64,000 nucleotides of DNA from Symsagittifera roscoffensis (lineage: Eukaryota; Xenacoelomorpha; Acoela; Convolutidae), in NCBI RefSeq assembly GCF_963678635.1, contig NC_087064.1, forward strand, positions 59,528,338 to 59,592,337, written 5' to 3'. The position numbers and the translations under genes were made by a program. Of the stretch, positions 32,626 to 44,766 are shown in pieces. How positions within the stretch are numbered: the stretch's first letter is position 1; the number at the start of each line of letters is the position of its first letter. The notes beneath the pieces were generated by a model. That model saw nothing but the letters and a program-made list of their open reading frames with translations, made no database searches and had not been told where the DNA came from.

Positions 32626-35600
32626 GTGAGAATTTAAACTATTAAACTATTATTGTTAAATAAAATGAGGAATTATTTTTTGCAGCTGAAAACACTTCAA
32701 AAATAAGAAAAACTCAATTTACCAATTCAGTTTCATAACAGAGAAAAAAAGACGGAAGTGGGCCACATTAGGAATTTTTACCTAATGAGTTTCACTAATG
32801 ATTAGCATAATAATTACAAAATTATATGGACAATTTATTTTAACGCAGAATGAGGCTTTTCCAGGGTTATGGCAAAGATAAAAACAGAAAAAAAGCGGTA
32901 AAATTTTGTCAAACCCCAAACCTCATAAACAACTGATTTCGTTCATGCTGCGAAAAAATATATATCCATGTTGACCTACAGTAATCATTGCAAAACGAAG
33001 AACTGAAAAAATCTTAAGTTTCGATAAGGGTTCAATCAACACTTCATAGAGTCTTCTGCACATATTGGAATCTGAGGTTCGACGCCATCGAGTATAGTTT
33101 TGAGCAAAACCGGTGCGAAAAAAAGCCTAAGGAGAATCATCAATTCTAAGTTCAAATTTTTAGTCGAGCCTGGAGTTTTAATTTCTAAAAAAGTATTTAG
33201 AAAACATGATACTAAGACGAAACATACATAATCGAATTGGGAGACCAGACATTGTCGAAAAAGTATCGTCATTTAAGCAAAAATAATTCAGGACTTCAAA
33301 TTCACTTTGACCGTGTGCTAAAACAGTATTAGTTATTCATCAGCAAATACCGGCATTCATCATGTAGCCATTATTTCTCGAGGTCAACTGTCGATCAAAC
33401 CGCCATTGCAAATATCGCAAATCCAGCGAAACTCACTCACTAATAAATTATGAAAGAGTCAAATTATCCTACCCTGATATTCTGGTCAAAGTCATCATCA
33501 TCGGACCCGCCATTTGACAAGGAGACGTGGATTCGACAATATTTTCTATCATCAAAGTTCTTATAAAAGCGCGAACCAAATCTAATCACGACAGCGACAG
33601 GAACAGTGTATTACAAAAAACCCCAGAGCCGGAAAATTTTCCTACAGGTAATTAAGCAACAGATGAAATCACTAGTCGCGTAGCAAGAGACACGGCTGCA
33701 TCGGGAAAAGAAGTAACCAGGGAGCAAAATGAAAAAGAGGTTCATGCCAAAATATGCTGACATGAATATCCACGCGTCTAATTTCAGGAAGTGGTGTCAT
33801 GTATTACGAAAACTACCATAAACGAAAACTACCATAAAGTGGTGTCAAAAACGAAAACTACCACAAAGTGGAATTCAGTCATTTGAATAACTCAAAGTTT
33901 GATAAAAAAGGCAGCTTGAATCTTTGTTTTTTCGTTCAAGCCGCGATTTAGTTCGAGCTGCAAAAAAGTCCAGTTCCATTTTGACCAACAGTTATCATTG
34001 CAAAACGAAGAACTCAACAGAAAAAAGAAAAATGTAAAGTTTTGGCTAGGGTTCGCTCAACACTTACTGGAGTGTTCTGTACACATTGAAAAGTCGGTCG
34101 AGGCAATCGTGTATAGTTTTGAGCAAAATTGGTGCGAAAGAAATGTCTAAACAAAATAACGAATTTCATATTCAAATTTTAGTCGAGCCTGTAGTTTTAA
34201 TTTCTAAAAAAGTAGTCGGCAAAACCTAATCATTTACAAATACGAAACATGCATAATTGAATTTGGAGCCCAGACATTGTGAAAAAAAATTCGCCAAAAA
34301 AGCAAACGTAAATCAGAACTTCGAACTAATTATGACCAGATCCTAAAACAGTTTCAGTTATTCAGCTGCAAATATCGGCCTTCATCATGTAGCCATTCAG
34401 TTCCAAGAGCAACTATCGACCAAAAAATCATTGCAGAAATCACAAAACCATCAAATGTCACTCAAAGAATCAAGTTATCCTACCTTGAAATTCTGGTCAA
34501 AGCAATTGTCAGACCAGATATTTGACTGGGAGACGGGAATTCGACGTTTTTGTTTTCTACCATTCAAATTCCGATAAAAGTGAATTCTAAATCTAATCAT
34601 GACAGTACTAGGAAAAGCGCATGACAATATACCCCAAAGCCAGATAGTTTGCCTACAGGCAAAGAATCAACAAATAAAACCAATAGCCGCTTGGCAAGAG
34701 ACACCGCTGCATCGCAAAAAACGGCACAAAAGTGTACTATCATAAGGCGGAGAGTACTATTAATTCCCGTATTCATTCCCTTTTGGGACCAAAAGAAAAA
34801 AGTTCCTGCAAAATTGTGCTGACATGAACATAGATGCGCCTAATTTCATGACTTCCACGAATCATGTCAGTTATTGTTCAAAAAAGAAAACTACCATAAA
34901 GTAACTCATGCATTAACATAACTCGAAACTCAATAAAATTGGAGGTCGAGTCTTTTTTTTTGTTCAAGCCGCAATATCATTCAAGCCGCGAACTCATTCA
35001 AGCTGCAAAAAAGTCCAGTTCCATGTTGATCTACAGTAATCTTTGCAAAACGAAGAACTGAGTAAAAAAAACTAAAATTTTGGTTAGGGTTCACTCAACA
35101 CTTGATGGAGTATTCTGTACATATTGGAATCTGGGTCGAGGCAATCGTGTTTAGTTTTTAGCAAAATTGGTGCGTTAGATAAGTCGAAACAAAATGATGA
35201 ATTCCAAGTTCAAACTTTAGTCGAGCCTAGAATTTTAATTTCTAAAAAAAGCTTTTGACGAAAAATGATCGACGACAAAATCAAAAAATGCATAATCGAA
35301 ATGGCAGTCCAGACATTGTCGAAAATTTTTTATCAATTAAGCAGAAGTAAAAACAGGACTTCAAAATAATTTCGACCATATGCTAAAACAGTTTTAGTTA
35401 TTCATCAGCAAATATCGGCTTTCGTCATGTAGCCATTGATTTTCAAGACCAACTATCGACCAAAACGCCATTACAGATAACACAAAGCCAGCAAAACTCA
35501 CTCAGTGATGAATTAAGAAAGAGTCAAGCTATCGTAACTTGAACTTCTGGTCAAAGCCATGGTCAGACCCGCCATTTGACTGGTAGACGGTGCTTTGACA

Positions 35601-36516
35601 ATTTTTTCTACCATCCAAACTCCAATAAAAGTGCAATCCAAATCTAATCATGACAGCACCAGGAAAATTGTATGACAATATACCCCAAAACCGGATAGTT
35701 TGCCTACAGGCAAAGAATCAACAAATAAAACCACTAGCCGCTTGGCAAGAGACACCGCTGCATCGCAAAAAAGGGACAAAAGTGTACTATCATAAGACGG
35801 AGAGTAGTATTAATTCCCATATTCATTCCCTTTCGGGACCAAAATAAAAAAAATTGCATTTCAAATTGCGATAAAATGAAAATCGAAACGTCTAATTTCA
35901 TGAATTCCACGAATCATGTCAGTTATTGTTCAAAAAAGAAAACTACCATAAATTGGAACTCATGCATTAACATAACTCAAAACTAGATAAAATTGGAGCT
36001 CGAGTTTTTTTTCCGTTCAAGCCATAATATCGTTCAAGCCGCGAACTCGTTCAAGCTGCAAAAAAGTCCAGTTCCATGTTGACCTACAGTATTCATTGCA
36101 AAACGAAGAACTGAAAAAAAAATAAAAACTAAAGTTTTGGTTAGGGCTCACTCAACACTTGATGGAGTATTCTGTACATATTGGACTCTAGGTCGAGGCA
36201 ATCGTGTTTAGTTTTTATCAAAATCGGTGCGATAGAAAATTCTAAACAAAATGATAAATTCCAAATTCAAACTTTAGTCGAGCCTAGAATTTTAGTTTCC
36301 CAAAAAAAGTTTTTTGACAAAAACTGATTGATGACAAAAACAACAAATGCATAATTGAATTTGGAGCCCAAACATTGCCGAAAAAGTTTCGTCAATTAAG
36401 CAAAAGTAATTCAGGATTTCAAATTAATTTTGATCATGTGCTAAAACAGTTTTAGTTATTCATCAGCAAATATCGGCTTTCGTCATGAGACAAGAGGCTT
36501 GGCAAGAGACACCGCT

Positions 36517-36520
<4 letters not shown>

Positions 36521-36565
<45 letters not shown>

Positions 36566-38463
36566 GAATTTTCAGTAGGATACTGATGGGATGATATCCC
36601 CAGAGTTCTCAAAATTTTGTCCAGTTATTTCGGCACATGTTGCAGTCACAGAAGAGGACCCATGTGCACTTGTTTTGTTCTGAGAATTGATCATCGAAAA
36701 ACTTCCACATCATCTGTATCAATCTTCGCTTTAAGCCTCGCATTTCTCGAAATTCAATTTTCTGATTTAGTCGGTTTATTAGACGGCACGTCCTGAATGT
36801 AAACTCTCCTCTAGCTTTTTCAGTTCTGGTCTTGTTTAGGTTGAACATTTCTTTCGTTCTTCCTGGATTTTCAATTTTTGCTGGGAAATTAATGTGATCG
36901 TTTTCTTCAAGCATGAATTTTGCCATCATCAGTAACTCGTTCAGCTGGAGAAACAACGCCAGAGGCAGGATGTTTAACAAACTCAGCTGCTCTGTATAGT
37001 CAGAATCGTTTCCCGTGATCCATTTTAAGACTTTCTTTTGGAACCATTCTAATCTCCCTAAGTCGCTTCTTGAGATATTGCAAATAATTAGACCATACGT
37101 TAGAACAGGAAGTATTAAGGATTTGTACAGACCAAGTTTTATGCGCATTTTGACTTTGAATTCTAAGTTTCTGCGGATGCAATAGAACGTTTTATTCGCT
37201 TTCGACATTCTTGAGTCAATATGGGTTGTCCATGTTAAATGTTTGGACACATGTATTCCTAGATCCTTTATCACATTCGAGCTTTCCAATGCTGTTTCAC
37301 AAAGAATGAATTCGTGTTGATTTCCTCTAAATTCGACTTTAAAACATTTGTCCAGTGCCAGACTCATCTTGTTTTTGTCTACCCAGTTTTCAACGCTTTT
37401 TAGGTCCTGCTGGATGTCCTTTGTGTCTACATTCACTGCTAGTAATTTTAGGTAGTCTGCAAAGATAAATGGGTCACTAAATTTCAATACTTCAGGAAGA
37501 TCATTTATGAAGATACAGAAGAATAATGGACCAATCAACGATCCTTGTGGTACGCCACTTGTAATTTCTAAAGTTTCGGATGAGAAATGGTCAGCACGAA
37601 CAAATTGTTTCCTGTTGCTGAGATAGTCTGCGATTATTTCAAGGAAACAGCCTCCAACTCCAATGTTGCTCATTTTCTTTAGTAGTTCATAATGTGGGAC
37701 TTTGTCGAATGCCTTAGAGAAGTCGGTATAGAATGCGATCACATGGTTTTCAGCGTTCTTGTCAATTGCTTCGTAGATTTCTTTCAAGAAAGATAACATG
37801 TTTGTAACAACTGAACGGTTTTTAACAAAACCGTGCTGACTTCTTGTGAGAAATTTGATGACATGGTCATACAACGCTGGATACATGCATTTTTCCAGGA
37901 GTTTACTCATGATATTTAGGAGTGACACCGGCCGGTAGTTTTCCATTAGTCGTTTGTCACCTTTCTTGTAAATAGGCGACACAGCCGCAACTTTCCATTT
38001 ATCTGGTATTTTCCTTACCCTCTTGATGTTTTTAAAAACGCAATGCAAAATTGTGGTCATTTCTCTGGCCGTTCGCTGGAAGAAAATTGGTGGGAATCCA
38101 TCTGGGCCCCGCGATTTTGTTATGTCCAGCTCTGTTATAATTTGGTTTAAATATGTTTGTGAGATACTGAAGTTACTCAATATCGTGTTTTCGCACTTCA
38201 TGTCACTGAGGTTGAAGCTTGATTTGGGCGAAAAGACAGAGTGAAAATATTCATTCAAAAGGTTCACTTTTTCTTTGGCTTTGGAAACAGCTATTTCGTC
38301 CTTGATCATAGTCTTTGGGAGAGTTTCTGATTTTTTCAGATTCTTAAAGTGTTTGAAAATTAAATGTGTGTTACGAGTGGACATCAAATTTTCCTGATAG
38401 TTTACTCTATCTTCCTCTACTGCTTCTTCCACCATTTTATCTAGAGATAGAATGAGATTGCAA
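36521..38463 (-). mobile_element. 5'-truncated non-LTR retrotransposon (Jockey/CR1-type)
   Basis: Inserted within one unit of the 1-kb array, between CACCGCTGCAT and GCAAAAAA. On the minus strand it consists of the reverse transcriptase part of ORF2, a 3' end of about 45 bases and a (CAA)n tail. The endonuclease domain is missing, as expected after 5' truncation during target-primed reverse transcription. No clear target-site duplication. Confidence 0.8.
36522..36565 (-). repeat. (CAA)n tail of the non-LTR element, TTG on the plus strand
   Basis: About 14 perfect TTG triplets, the 3' tail of the element read on the minus strand. Microsatellite tails of this kind occur in several non-LTR clades that do not use poly(A). 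Confidence 0.85.
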
Positions 38464-38474
38464 AAAAACGGCAC
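36609..38474 (-). CDS. Non-LTR reverse transcriptase, ORF2 fragment with altered active site
   Basis: 621 codons open without interruption. Seen in order: GPDGFPPIFF (motif 1), NYRPVSLLN, GFVKNRSVVT, FYTDFSKAFDKVPH (motif A with catalytic Asp), SGVPQGSLIGPLFFCIFIND (motif B), then IFADYLK where motif C is normally FADD. The second Asp codon is TAC (37452-37454), so the polymerase should be inactive. After the RT comes the usual thumb and C-terminal region, ending CNMCRNNWTKF. The first few codons may be host sequence at the truncation point. The long open frame with one active-site change suggests recent insertion, or a source already mutated. Clade assignment (Jockey/CR1 superfamily) is by motif resemblance. 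Confidence 0.85.
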   Translation of the reverse strand: MPFFCNLILSLDKMVEEAVEEDRVNYQENLMSTRNTHLIFKHFKNLKKSETLPKTMIKDEIAVSKAKEKVNLLNEYFHSVFSPKSSFNLSDMKCENTILSNFSISQTYLNQIITELDITKSRGPDGFPPIFFQRTAREMTTILHCVFKNIKRVRKIPDKWKVAAVSPIYKKGDKRLMENYRPVSLLNIMSKLLEKCMYPALYDHVIKFLTRSQHGFVKNRSVVTNMLSFLKEIYEAIDKNAENHVIAFYTDFSKAFDKVPHYELLKKMSNIGVGGCFLEIIADYLSNRKQFVRADHFSSETLEITSGVPQGSLIGPLFFCIFINDLPEVLKFSDPFIFADYLKLLAVNVDTKDIQQDLKSVENWVDKNKMSLALDKCFKVEFRGNQHEFILCETALESSNVIKDLGIHVSKHLTWTTHIDSRMSKANKTFYCIRRNLEFKVKMRIKLGLYKSLILPVLTYGLIICNISRSDLGRLEWFQKKVLKWITGNDSDYTEQLSLLNILPLALFLQLNELLMMAKFMLEENDHINFPAKIENPGRTKEMFNLNKTRTEKARGEFTFRTCRLINRLNQKIEFREMRGLKRRLIQMMWKFFDDQFSEQNKCTWVLFCDCNMCRNNWTKF

Positions 38475-39779
38475 AAAAATGTACTACAATTAGGAGGAGA
38501 GTAGTATTAATTCCCGTATTCATTCCCTTTCGGGACCAAAAGCAAAAATAGTTCATGCCAAACTGTGCTGACAATAACATCGATGCTTCTAATTTCATGA
38601 CTTCCACGAATCATGTCAGTTATTGTTCAAAAAAAACTACCATAAAGTGGAACTCATGCATTAACATAACTCCAAATTAGATGAAATTGGATCTCGAGTC
38701 TTTTTTTTTCATTCAAGTTGCGATATCGTTCAAGCCTCGATTTCATTCAAGCTGCAAAAAAGTCCAGTTCCATGTTGACCCACAGTAATCATTGCAAAAC
38801 GAAGAACTGAATAAAAAAGAAAAACTAAAGTTTGGTTAAGGTTCACTCAACACTTAATGGAGTGTTCTGTACATATTGGACTCTGGGTCGATGCAATCGT
38901 GTATAGTTTTGAGCAAAATCGGCGCAAAAGAAAAGTCTAAGCAAAATGATGAACTCCAAATTCAAACTTCAGTCGAGCCTGGAATTTTCGTAGTGTTCGA
39001 GGAAACATGATCGATGACAAGACAACAAATGCATAAATGAATTTGGAGCCCAAACATTGCCGAAAAAGTTTCGTCAATTAAGCAAAAGTAATTCAGGACT
39101 TCAAATTAATTTTGATCATGTGCTAAAACAGTTTTAGTTGTTCATCAGCAAATATCGCCATTCATCATGTAGCCATTAAATTTCAAGACCAACTATCGAC
39201 CAAAACGCCAGTGCAGATAGCACAAAGCCAGCAGAACTCACTCACTGATAAATTTTGAACGATTCAAGGTATCGTAACTTGAAATTCTGGTCAAAGCCGT
39301 TGTCAGATCCGCCATTTGACTGGGAGACGGGGCTTCGACAATCTTTTCCACCATCCAAATTCCGATAAAATTGCAGTCCAAATCTAATCATGACAGCACC
39401 AGGAACAGTGCATGACATTATATCCCAAAGCCGGATAGTTTGCCTACAGGCAAGGAATCAACAGTTGAAACCACTAGCCGCGTAGCACGAGACACCGCTG
39501 CATCGCAAAAAGTAAAGAACCAAAAATCAGCACAAAAGTGTACTACTATGAGGCGGAGAGTAGTTTTAATTCCCGTCTATTCAGTTCCCATCTTTCGGGA
39601 CCAAAAAGAAAAAGAGATTCATGTCCAATTGTGCTGACATGAACATCAACGCGTCTAATTCCAGACTTCCACAAAGCATGTCAGTTATTGTTTAAAAAAT
39701 AAAACTACCATAAAATGGAACTCATGCATTTGTATAACTCAATACTAGACAAAATTGGAGCTCGAGTCTTTCTTTTTTT

Positions 39780-41290
39780 AAGTTTACAGGACAATCAGCA
39801 AAGTATGGTAGGCCAGATCCCCATAAAAAGGTGCTAGTCCGGGTGAGACGCTGAAGTCAGCAGTGTTGCAGGAAAAATCACGCCACGATCAGCGCGCTGT
39901 ATCAGTGCAGTCAGTGTCTGTCTTCTCAAACCGCTCAAATCTTGCTGGAAAACCGCTCAAACCGTTGAAATCTTGAGCGGTTTTTGAGCGGGATCTCGAC
40001 CCGGGAAACAAATTTGCATGCTCAGTCCGCATCAAAAAAAACATTGAAGGATGTCAATTCAGTCAAAAAAGTGCGCAATTGAGGATGAAAAGAAAATTTT
40101 CTAGAATAAAACCCAAATTGGGAGAAAACAATGAAACCCACCATCAAAAACTGTTTTCTGGGGGAAAAATATCCAGCGGAACATACAAAAACGTGCCTAG
40201 CAAACAGTGCCCTTGAACATTTTCAAGAAATAGGGCCATTTCGCGAAGTGCTGCAACTCGAAAGAACAGCTCGCAAACATTAACTCCGAGCAGGAAGAGC
40301 CATAGGAGTGCGATTTCACCCGGAAGTGTTTATTCAGGGCTGCAGTTGACTCAGTTAGCCCACCCAGCTTTTTAGTAAGCCTCAAAACAGCCGTTTTTTA
40401 ATGATCGGCATCAATTCTCAGTGTACACCAAGAACCAGTGAGTCAAACTACAATAACAGGTCTGAAAATCCTCACTGTACTCTTGTGGTAGACATCAAGT
40501 CCAGCGGATGGACACTCCAAAGAGCAAAGTTCCTTCTATCAGAAAATTGAACCCGATGTCTATTAGTTCTAGACCTTCATTAAAATCTAGGTATCAGAAC
40601 CTACTAAACCGGACATTAAGGAACAGAAAACCTTTTCACATACAGGTAGAGTGCGAGAGGAGATTCTAAAACTGATAAACAATAACATGCCGTAAAGCTG
40701 GACATGTTTTAAAGGAAAGATGATAACAGCGAAAAAAGCAGGCACCGTGGAACTAACCATGAGCTCACAGCAAACGAATGCTCAGATATCAAAAACAAGT
40801 ATCAGATGCTCAATTTGCTTGAATTGTTAGATTCAGGCTCTCAAATTTCATCTCCGAAACTCCGAGAAAAATTTGGTTCAGGTCTTTAAATTCTAGAAAA
40901 AGCATTTAATCAAGTGCCTCTGATTAATCTAAACGGTAATTTTTGCAATCTCCATATCCTAGAGTTAACTGTGATCTAGAGATGTAAGATCTCACAGACA
41001 GGCCGATAGTGTTTAAGAGGGCCATGGACAATACTTTGCAAGGATTGCCATGAGTGTTTTGCTTTCTTGATGATATTATGATTGTCTCAAAAGGACCAAA
41101 GTTGGACCACAGCGCCGTAGCTGGAAGTTGAAAGTTCCAAAATTGACGTGGCCGGGTCAAAATTTTGACGAAAAAGGCTGTATTCAAAAAAACTCGAAGA
41201 TTGAAGCCGTAATCAGACTGAAACCATCAGTGAGGTTTTCAAGTGGACTCTAACTGAGAAGAGTTTAAAATGATTGGTTATAAATAAATA
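39780..41290 (+). pseudogene. Dead Ty3-like pol fragment (copy B)
   Basis: Near-identical to 29068-30600, including the in-frame stop before VFCFLDDIMIVSKG (about 41040-41090). The shared lesions show that decay came before the duplication. Confidence 0.7.
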
Positions 41291-41476
41291 GGTTACAATC
41301 TCAATCAATACTAAAGAAACAAACAGTGAAGAAACAAATATAAATCATATCCACAATTGGGTCGCAATATATAGATTTTTGGAAGCAGCGCATAATTTAA
41401 ACAAAAAAGATAGACAATTTTTTCTATTTTCTTGGTGGTCAAAACGTTTGAATTGCTAAATTGACTTGAAACATGG

Positions 41477-41732
41477 TGTCATACCTCAATGTATGATCTT
41501 CTAATTCCAGAATCCGAATGGATCGACAAACTGATATTCTAACGCGAAGCGAGAAAAAACAACTAGTTGGAACCAATGTTAATTCTTGGTCTGACCGATC
41601 ATTCGGTCGCTGTTTGAGAGAAGATCTCTCAAGGTCGATTGACCAGCCATATGTATGGTTATAACATACATTAGCATAAAATATGTATATAAATATATAT
41701 AACTAGGTTTTGTCGGTCCATGCCGGATGACA
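41477..41732 (-). repeat. 3' LTR of the gypsy element
   Basis: 256 bases bounded by the inverted ends TGTCAT and ATGACA. Contains an AT-rich run with TATATAAATA-like sequence around 41685-41700, a possible promoter. The polypurine tract abuts its inner end exactly. Confidence 0.85.
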
Positions 41733-41744
41733 TTCCCCCTTGAG
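41733..41744 (-). other. Polypurine tract
   Basis: On the minus strand CTCAAGGGGGAA lies immediately before the LTR's TGTCAT, the expected position for plus-strand primer of an LTR element. Confidence 0.85.
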
Positions 41745-41843
41745 ACAAATTTAATTTAATAAATACGAATTTAATTTTAGGGTCCACGTGGGACCGTTGT
41801 AGTTTTTTGAGTTTTGAGTCCCCGTGGGACTTTGAGTCTTTGA

Positions 41844-42943
41844 TCATTGTCCTTCCTTTGATGGTTTCTCCTCTTGTTTGTTATGTTCCTCGTCATCCTG
41901 CATTTCATTGTCGTCAATATTTTGTTTCTTCTCGTTTTCTTTGATAAGTAGGATCTCGTTGTTGTTGTCTGCCATGTATTCTTCAGTTGGTGACGTCAGG
42001 TCCACCACTTCGGTGTGTTTGGTGCCATGTTTTGGACTGATGGCTTCGATAAATTTTAGGCAGGCTTGATATTCTGGGGTCTTGTCTGTAAAACCCATCT
42101 CTTGAATTAGAGTCTTTAAACTCGGGTATTCTGATTTTGGTTGCTCGGTTGGCGAATCGATCTCAAAGCGAATCTCTTTTCTTTTCCCGCTGCCCTCAGT
42201 TAAAGTTTTTATTGGAATGGCATTGCCAAATGCATTTGTCAACGCCGATTGTCTATTTAGTGTGGTACTTTCTTTGTGGTTCTGGTGGTGTTGGTGGTGT
42301 TCCTTTTTTATTTTGACGTTTTGGCGAAGGTGCTATAACCTCCGAAGATGTGGTGGAGTGGTTGTCGTCCGAATGACTTGATGAATTCTCAAGTGTTGTT
42401 GTGGCTTTCTGAATTGGCACCTCCGTCTGTAACGTCAACCCTCTAGTTTGTAGTTTTGCTGGTGGTCGTCCCCCAGCTCTCTTTCCCGTAGCTTTTGCCT
42501 TTCTCTTTGTTGGGCTGCTTGTTTGTTGACGTGATTGCTTTTTCGTTATTTTCACTGGCAAACCCGTGTTTTCATCTTCCTCGAACATTGCGAGAAGGTC
42601 TACAAGTCGAGAAGGTCTACAAGGCCCGTAAATTTCAGGGTTCGGTACAAAAGCTGTTCCGCTATTTCTTAATAACCTTGGTTGTTTTCCGAATGTTTGT
42701 ACCCAAGCGGTGTGTGGAGTTTATGTCAAAATTTTCCCATCAACTGTTTTATATCTTTGTTCGAAGGTTTTTGGGTTCTTCATTTTCGTTGCTATCCTAA
42801 TTGTTTTCCGAATTACCTGCTCGATACGTTTCTTAGTATGTGCGTCTATTGTTCTCTGTATCACTTTGTATCTTACATTAAGCTTATCTTTTGCTATGTC
42901 TATAACTTTAAGACCTGCACCTCATTTTTTGTGGTGTTGGAGA
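41844..42943 (-). pseudogene. C-terminal region of the gypsy polyprotein
   Basis: Read from high to low coordinates: a basic region with KVIDIAKDKLNVRYKVIQRT, then NPKTFEQRYKTVDGK and FVPNPEIYGPCRPS, a stretch rich in Lys/Ser/Thr with RAGGRPPAKLQ (AT-hook-like), and after a frameshift near 42250 an acidic, Glu/Asn-rich tail. This lies behind the integrase, where some elements carry chromatin-targeting tails; that role is inference. Stop codons and at least two frame changes are present. Confidence 0.6.
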
Positions 42944-44271
42944 CTATTGAAGTTTCTTTGACTTTTGTGGGCTTGTCTTTTCTTTCTCCTTAATTGACAT
43001 CTCATCTTCTGACCATTTCTGGAGATCATGCATGATCTCAGCGGGTAGAGGCGGCTTTGTTAAGATCTTTCTATCTAAATATGCATGTTTCGCGTTTTCC
43101 CAATTTAAGTTATTTGGTGTACTGCTTGTTGCGATGTTCGATAATGGAGTGTTTAGTTTTCGGCCCATGTGTGCCTCAAACGTTGAAACTTTTGTGACGC
43201 CGTGTGGTATGATCCGCAATCTTTTTATTATTTCCGCAATATTAAACTTAAAAGCAATGTCTGCTGTTGTGTTGGAAACAACTTTTGCTGTGGGAAACTT
43301 TGACCATTTATCTATGGCAACAAGGATATAAGCATCCTTATTTAATTCATCTGGGAGGGGTCCTGCAAAATCTAATTGAACTTCCTCGTTAGGTTCTATT
43401 ACCGTTTCCATAAGCAGTGAATGTATTTTTCCTATGATGGGTTTTAGTTTTCACTTTGTTCCGTACACTGCTTGCAGTTTTGTGCCATGTGGACAATGGT
43501 TCTGTGTATGTGCGGAAACCAGACATGTTGGCATAGATCCAACATGGCCGCCTATCCAGGATGAGTTAAGTGTAGACTATCAAGAATTTTTTGTCGCAAT
43601 TGAGTTGGTATTACTATCCTCTCTTCAATTAGTAGACAGTCTTCGCGGACGTGGAGCCGATTTCTAATGTTGTGCCAATAGGGTCCATACGAAATTTGTA
43701 TGGCCTCTCAATCCCTGTTCTTGACGAAATTGATAAGTGGGCGGAGGTTCCGATCTTTTTTCGTTGCCGCGGCAATGAATCGTACTCCCAGCACCTTTTG
43801 AAGTTTCTTTCTGAAAAGTGGTCTGTCTTCCTCGTTTTCTGTAGTCATCGTGGATCTTTCTATTGTTGCCACCACTCCTTTAGTGATTAGCTCATGACTG
43901 GCCTCGAGTGACGTATTCTTAGTCATAGTTGGGGGTGCCTCGTTGTGAATTGTCTCCTCCTGTATAATCTTTGTTGGGTCCACGCTGCTCACCCAGACTT
44001 CATCATCTGATTTTTGTTCCACGGACAGTTTTGTTTGTGTGGCTGCAGAAATGTCTCCGATCTCGGTCTGGCAGAATTTGGATTCCTTTGGGTCGGCGAT
44101 TCTCTTTGTCTCGGTCTTCTTTTGCGCCGTCTGGTTGATCCCTATTGTTTCCGTATTATCGCTAAAAACGATATTTGGAAAGCTTGACTTCTTCCGGGTT
44201 TCCTCCGCTTTTTGTATGAGTTGTCGTGCATCCTTCACTTGCGTGACATTTTCAGTGTGGGATTGTTTCAT
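42944..44271 (-). pseudogene. Integrase of the gypsy element, core deleted
   Basis: The N-terminal part shows the HHCC zinc finger: LHLTHPG then CKQC (about 43450-43560), with three in-frame stops nearby. The core begins EVQLDFAGPLP, which holds the first catalytic Asp, followed by LVAIDKWSKFPTA. It then jumps within NIAEIIKRLRIIPHG (about 43230) straight to the end of the fold (HMGRKLNTPL). The stretch with the second Asp and the Glu of the DDE triad is absent, roughly 100 residues by family comparison. Ahead of the finger is a long acidic linker after RNase H. Confidence 0.8.
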
Positions 44272-44766
44272 TGACCAGATTTTCTTTCCTTTCGCGGGTA
44301 ATTTTTTGTGCCACCGTGGATCGGAAAGACTTTCCTCCCTGTCCGACGATCCTTGCCACCGATTAGTCGGTTCGATATTTTGTTGTTCTGGACTTTTTAG
44401 TGGGTCTGTGCTCTTGAAATCCGAGTTGATGAAACCTCCTTTGAATCCACGCTTTTCTGACTATCTATTCTTTTCGCAGTGAATAAGATGGACGGTTTTT
44501 TGAACTGATTTGAGTGTTTCTGATTTAGAATGACAGAGAGCTGACTGTTTGTTGGGGATTTTCGAGTGAGAGTGAAATCGAATTTCAGTTCGCAATTGAC
44601 CGTGAGTGGAATGTTTGGAATGTTCGTTTGTTAATTGAGTGTTTAATTTTGCGTCTAAGAACCCTTTTTTTGATCAGTTCATACGGTGCTTTGTTTTGAT
44701 TGGCTAGATTATTCAGAATGACGTTATCAATCAATTCGAGGTAGTTTTTGAATGCATTAATTGATG

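Larger units (their letters stand above)
32966..39780 (+). repeat. 1-kb tandem array, copy B (about five units)
   Basis: The landmark ATTGCAAAACGAAGAACT starts units near 32985, 33996, 35042, 36097 and 38791, a period of about 1.01-1.06 kb once the retrotransposon is removed. Each unit also carries GTCATGTAGCCATT, CACCGCTGCATCG and TCATGTCAGTTATTGTT. Short open frames recur in each unit but are broken differently, and I recognise no protein. The fourth unit has lost about 300 bases (join near 36487) next to the retrotransposon. Confidence 0.75.

Noticed and set aside
36521-38474. Host gene encoding a reverse transcriptase (telomerase-like)
   Set aside because: Motif order, the (CAA)n tail and the insertion into an array unit all show a non-LTR retrotransposon.
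32966-39780. CRISPR-like array, because of repeated blocks at regular spacing
   Set aside because: The repeat unit is about 1 kb and the sequence is eukaryotic; there are no short repeats with unique spacers.
42495-44482. Several hydrophobic plus-strand frames of 80-147 codons
   Set aside because: They are antisense shadows of the gypsy polyprotein; the minus-strand motifs explain this DNA.
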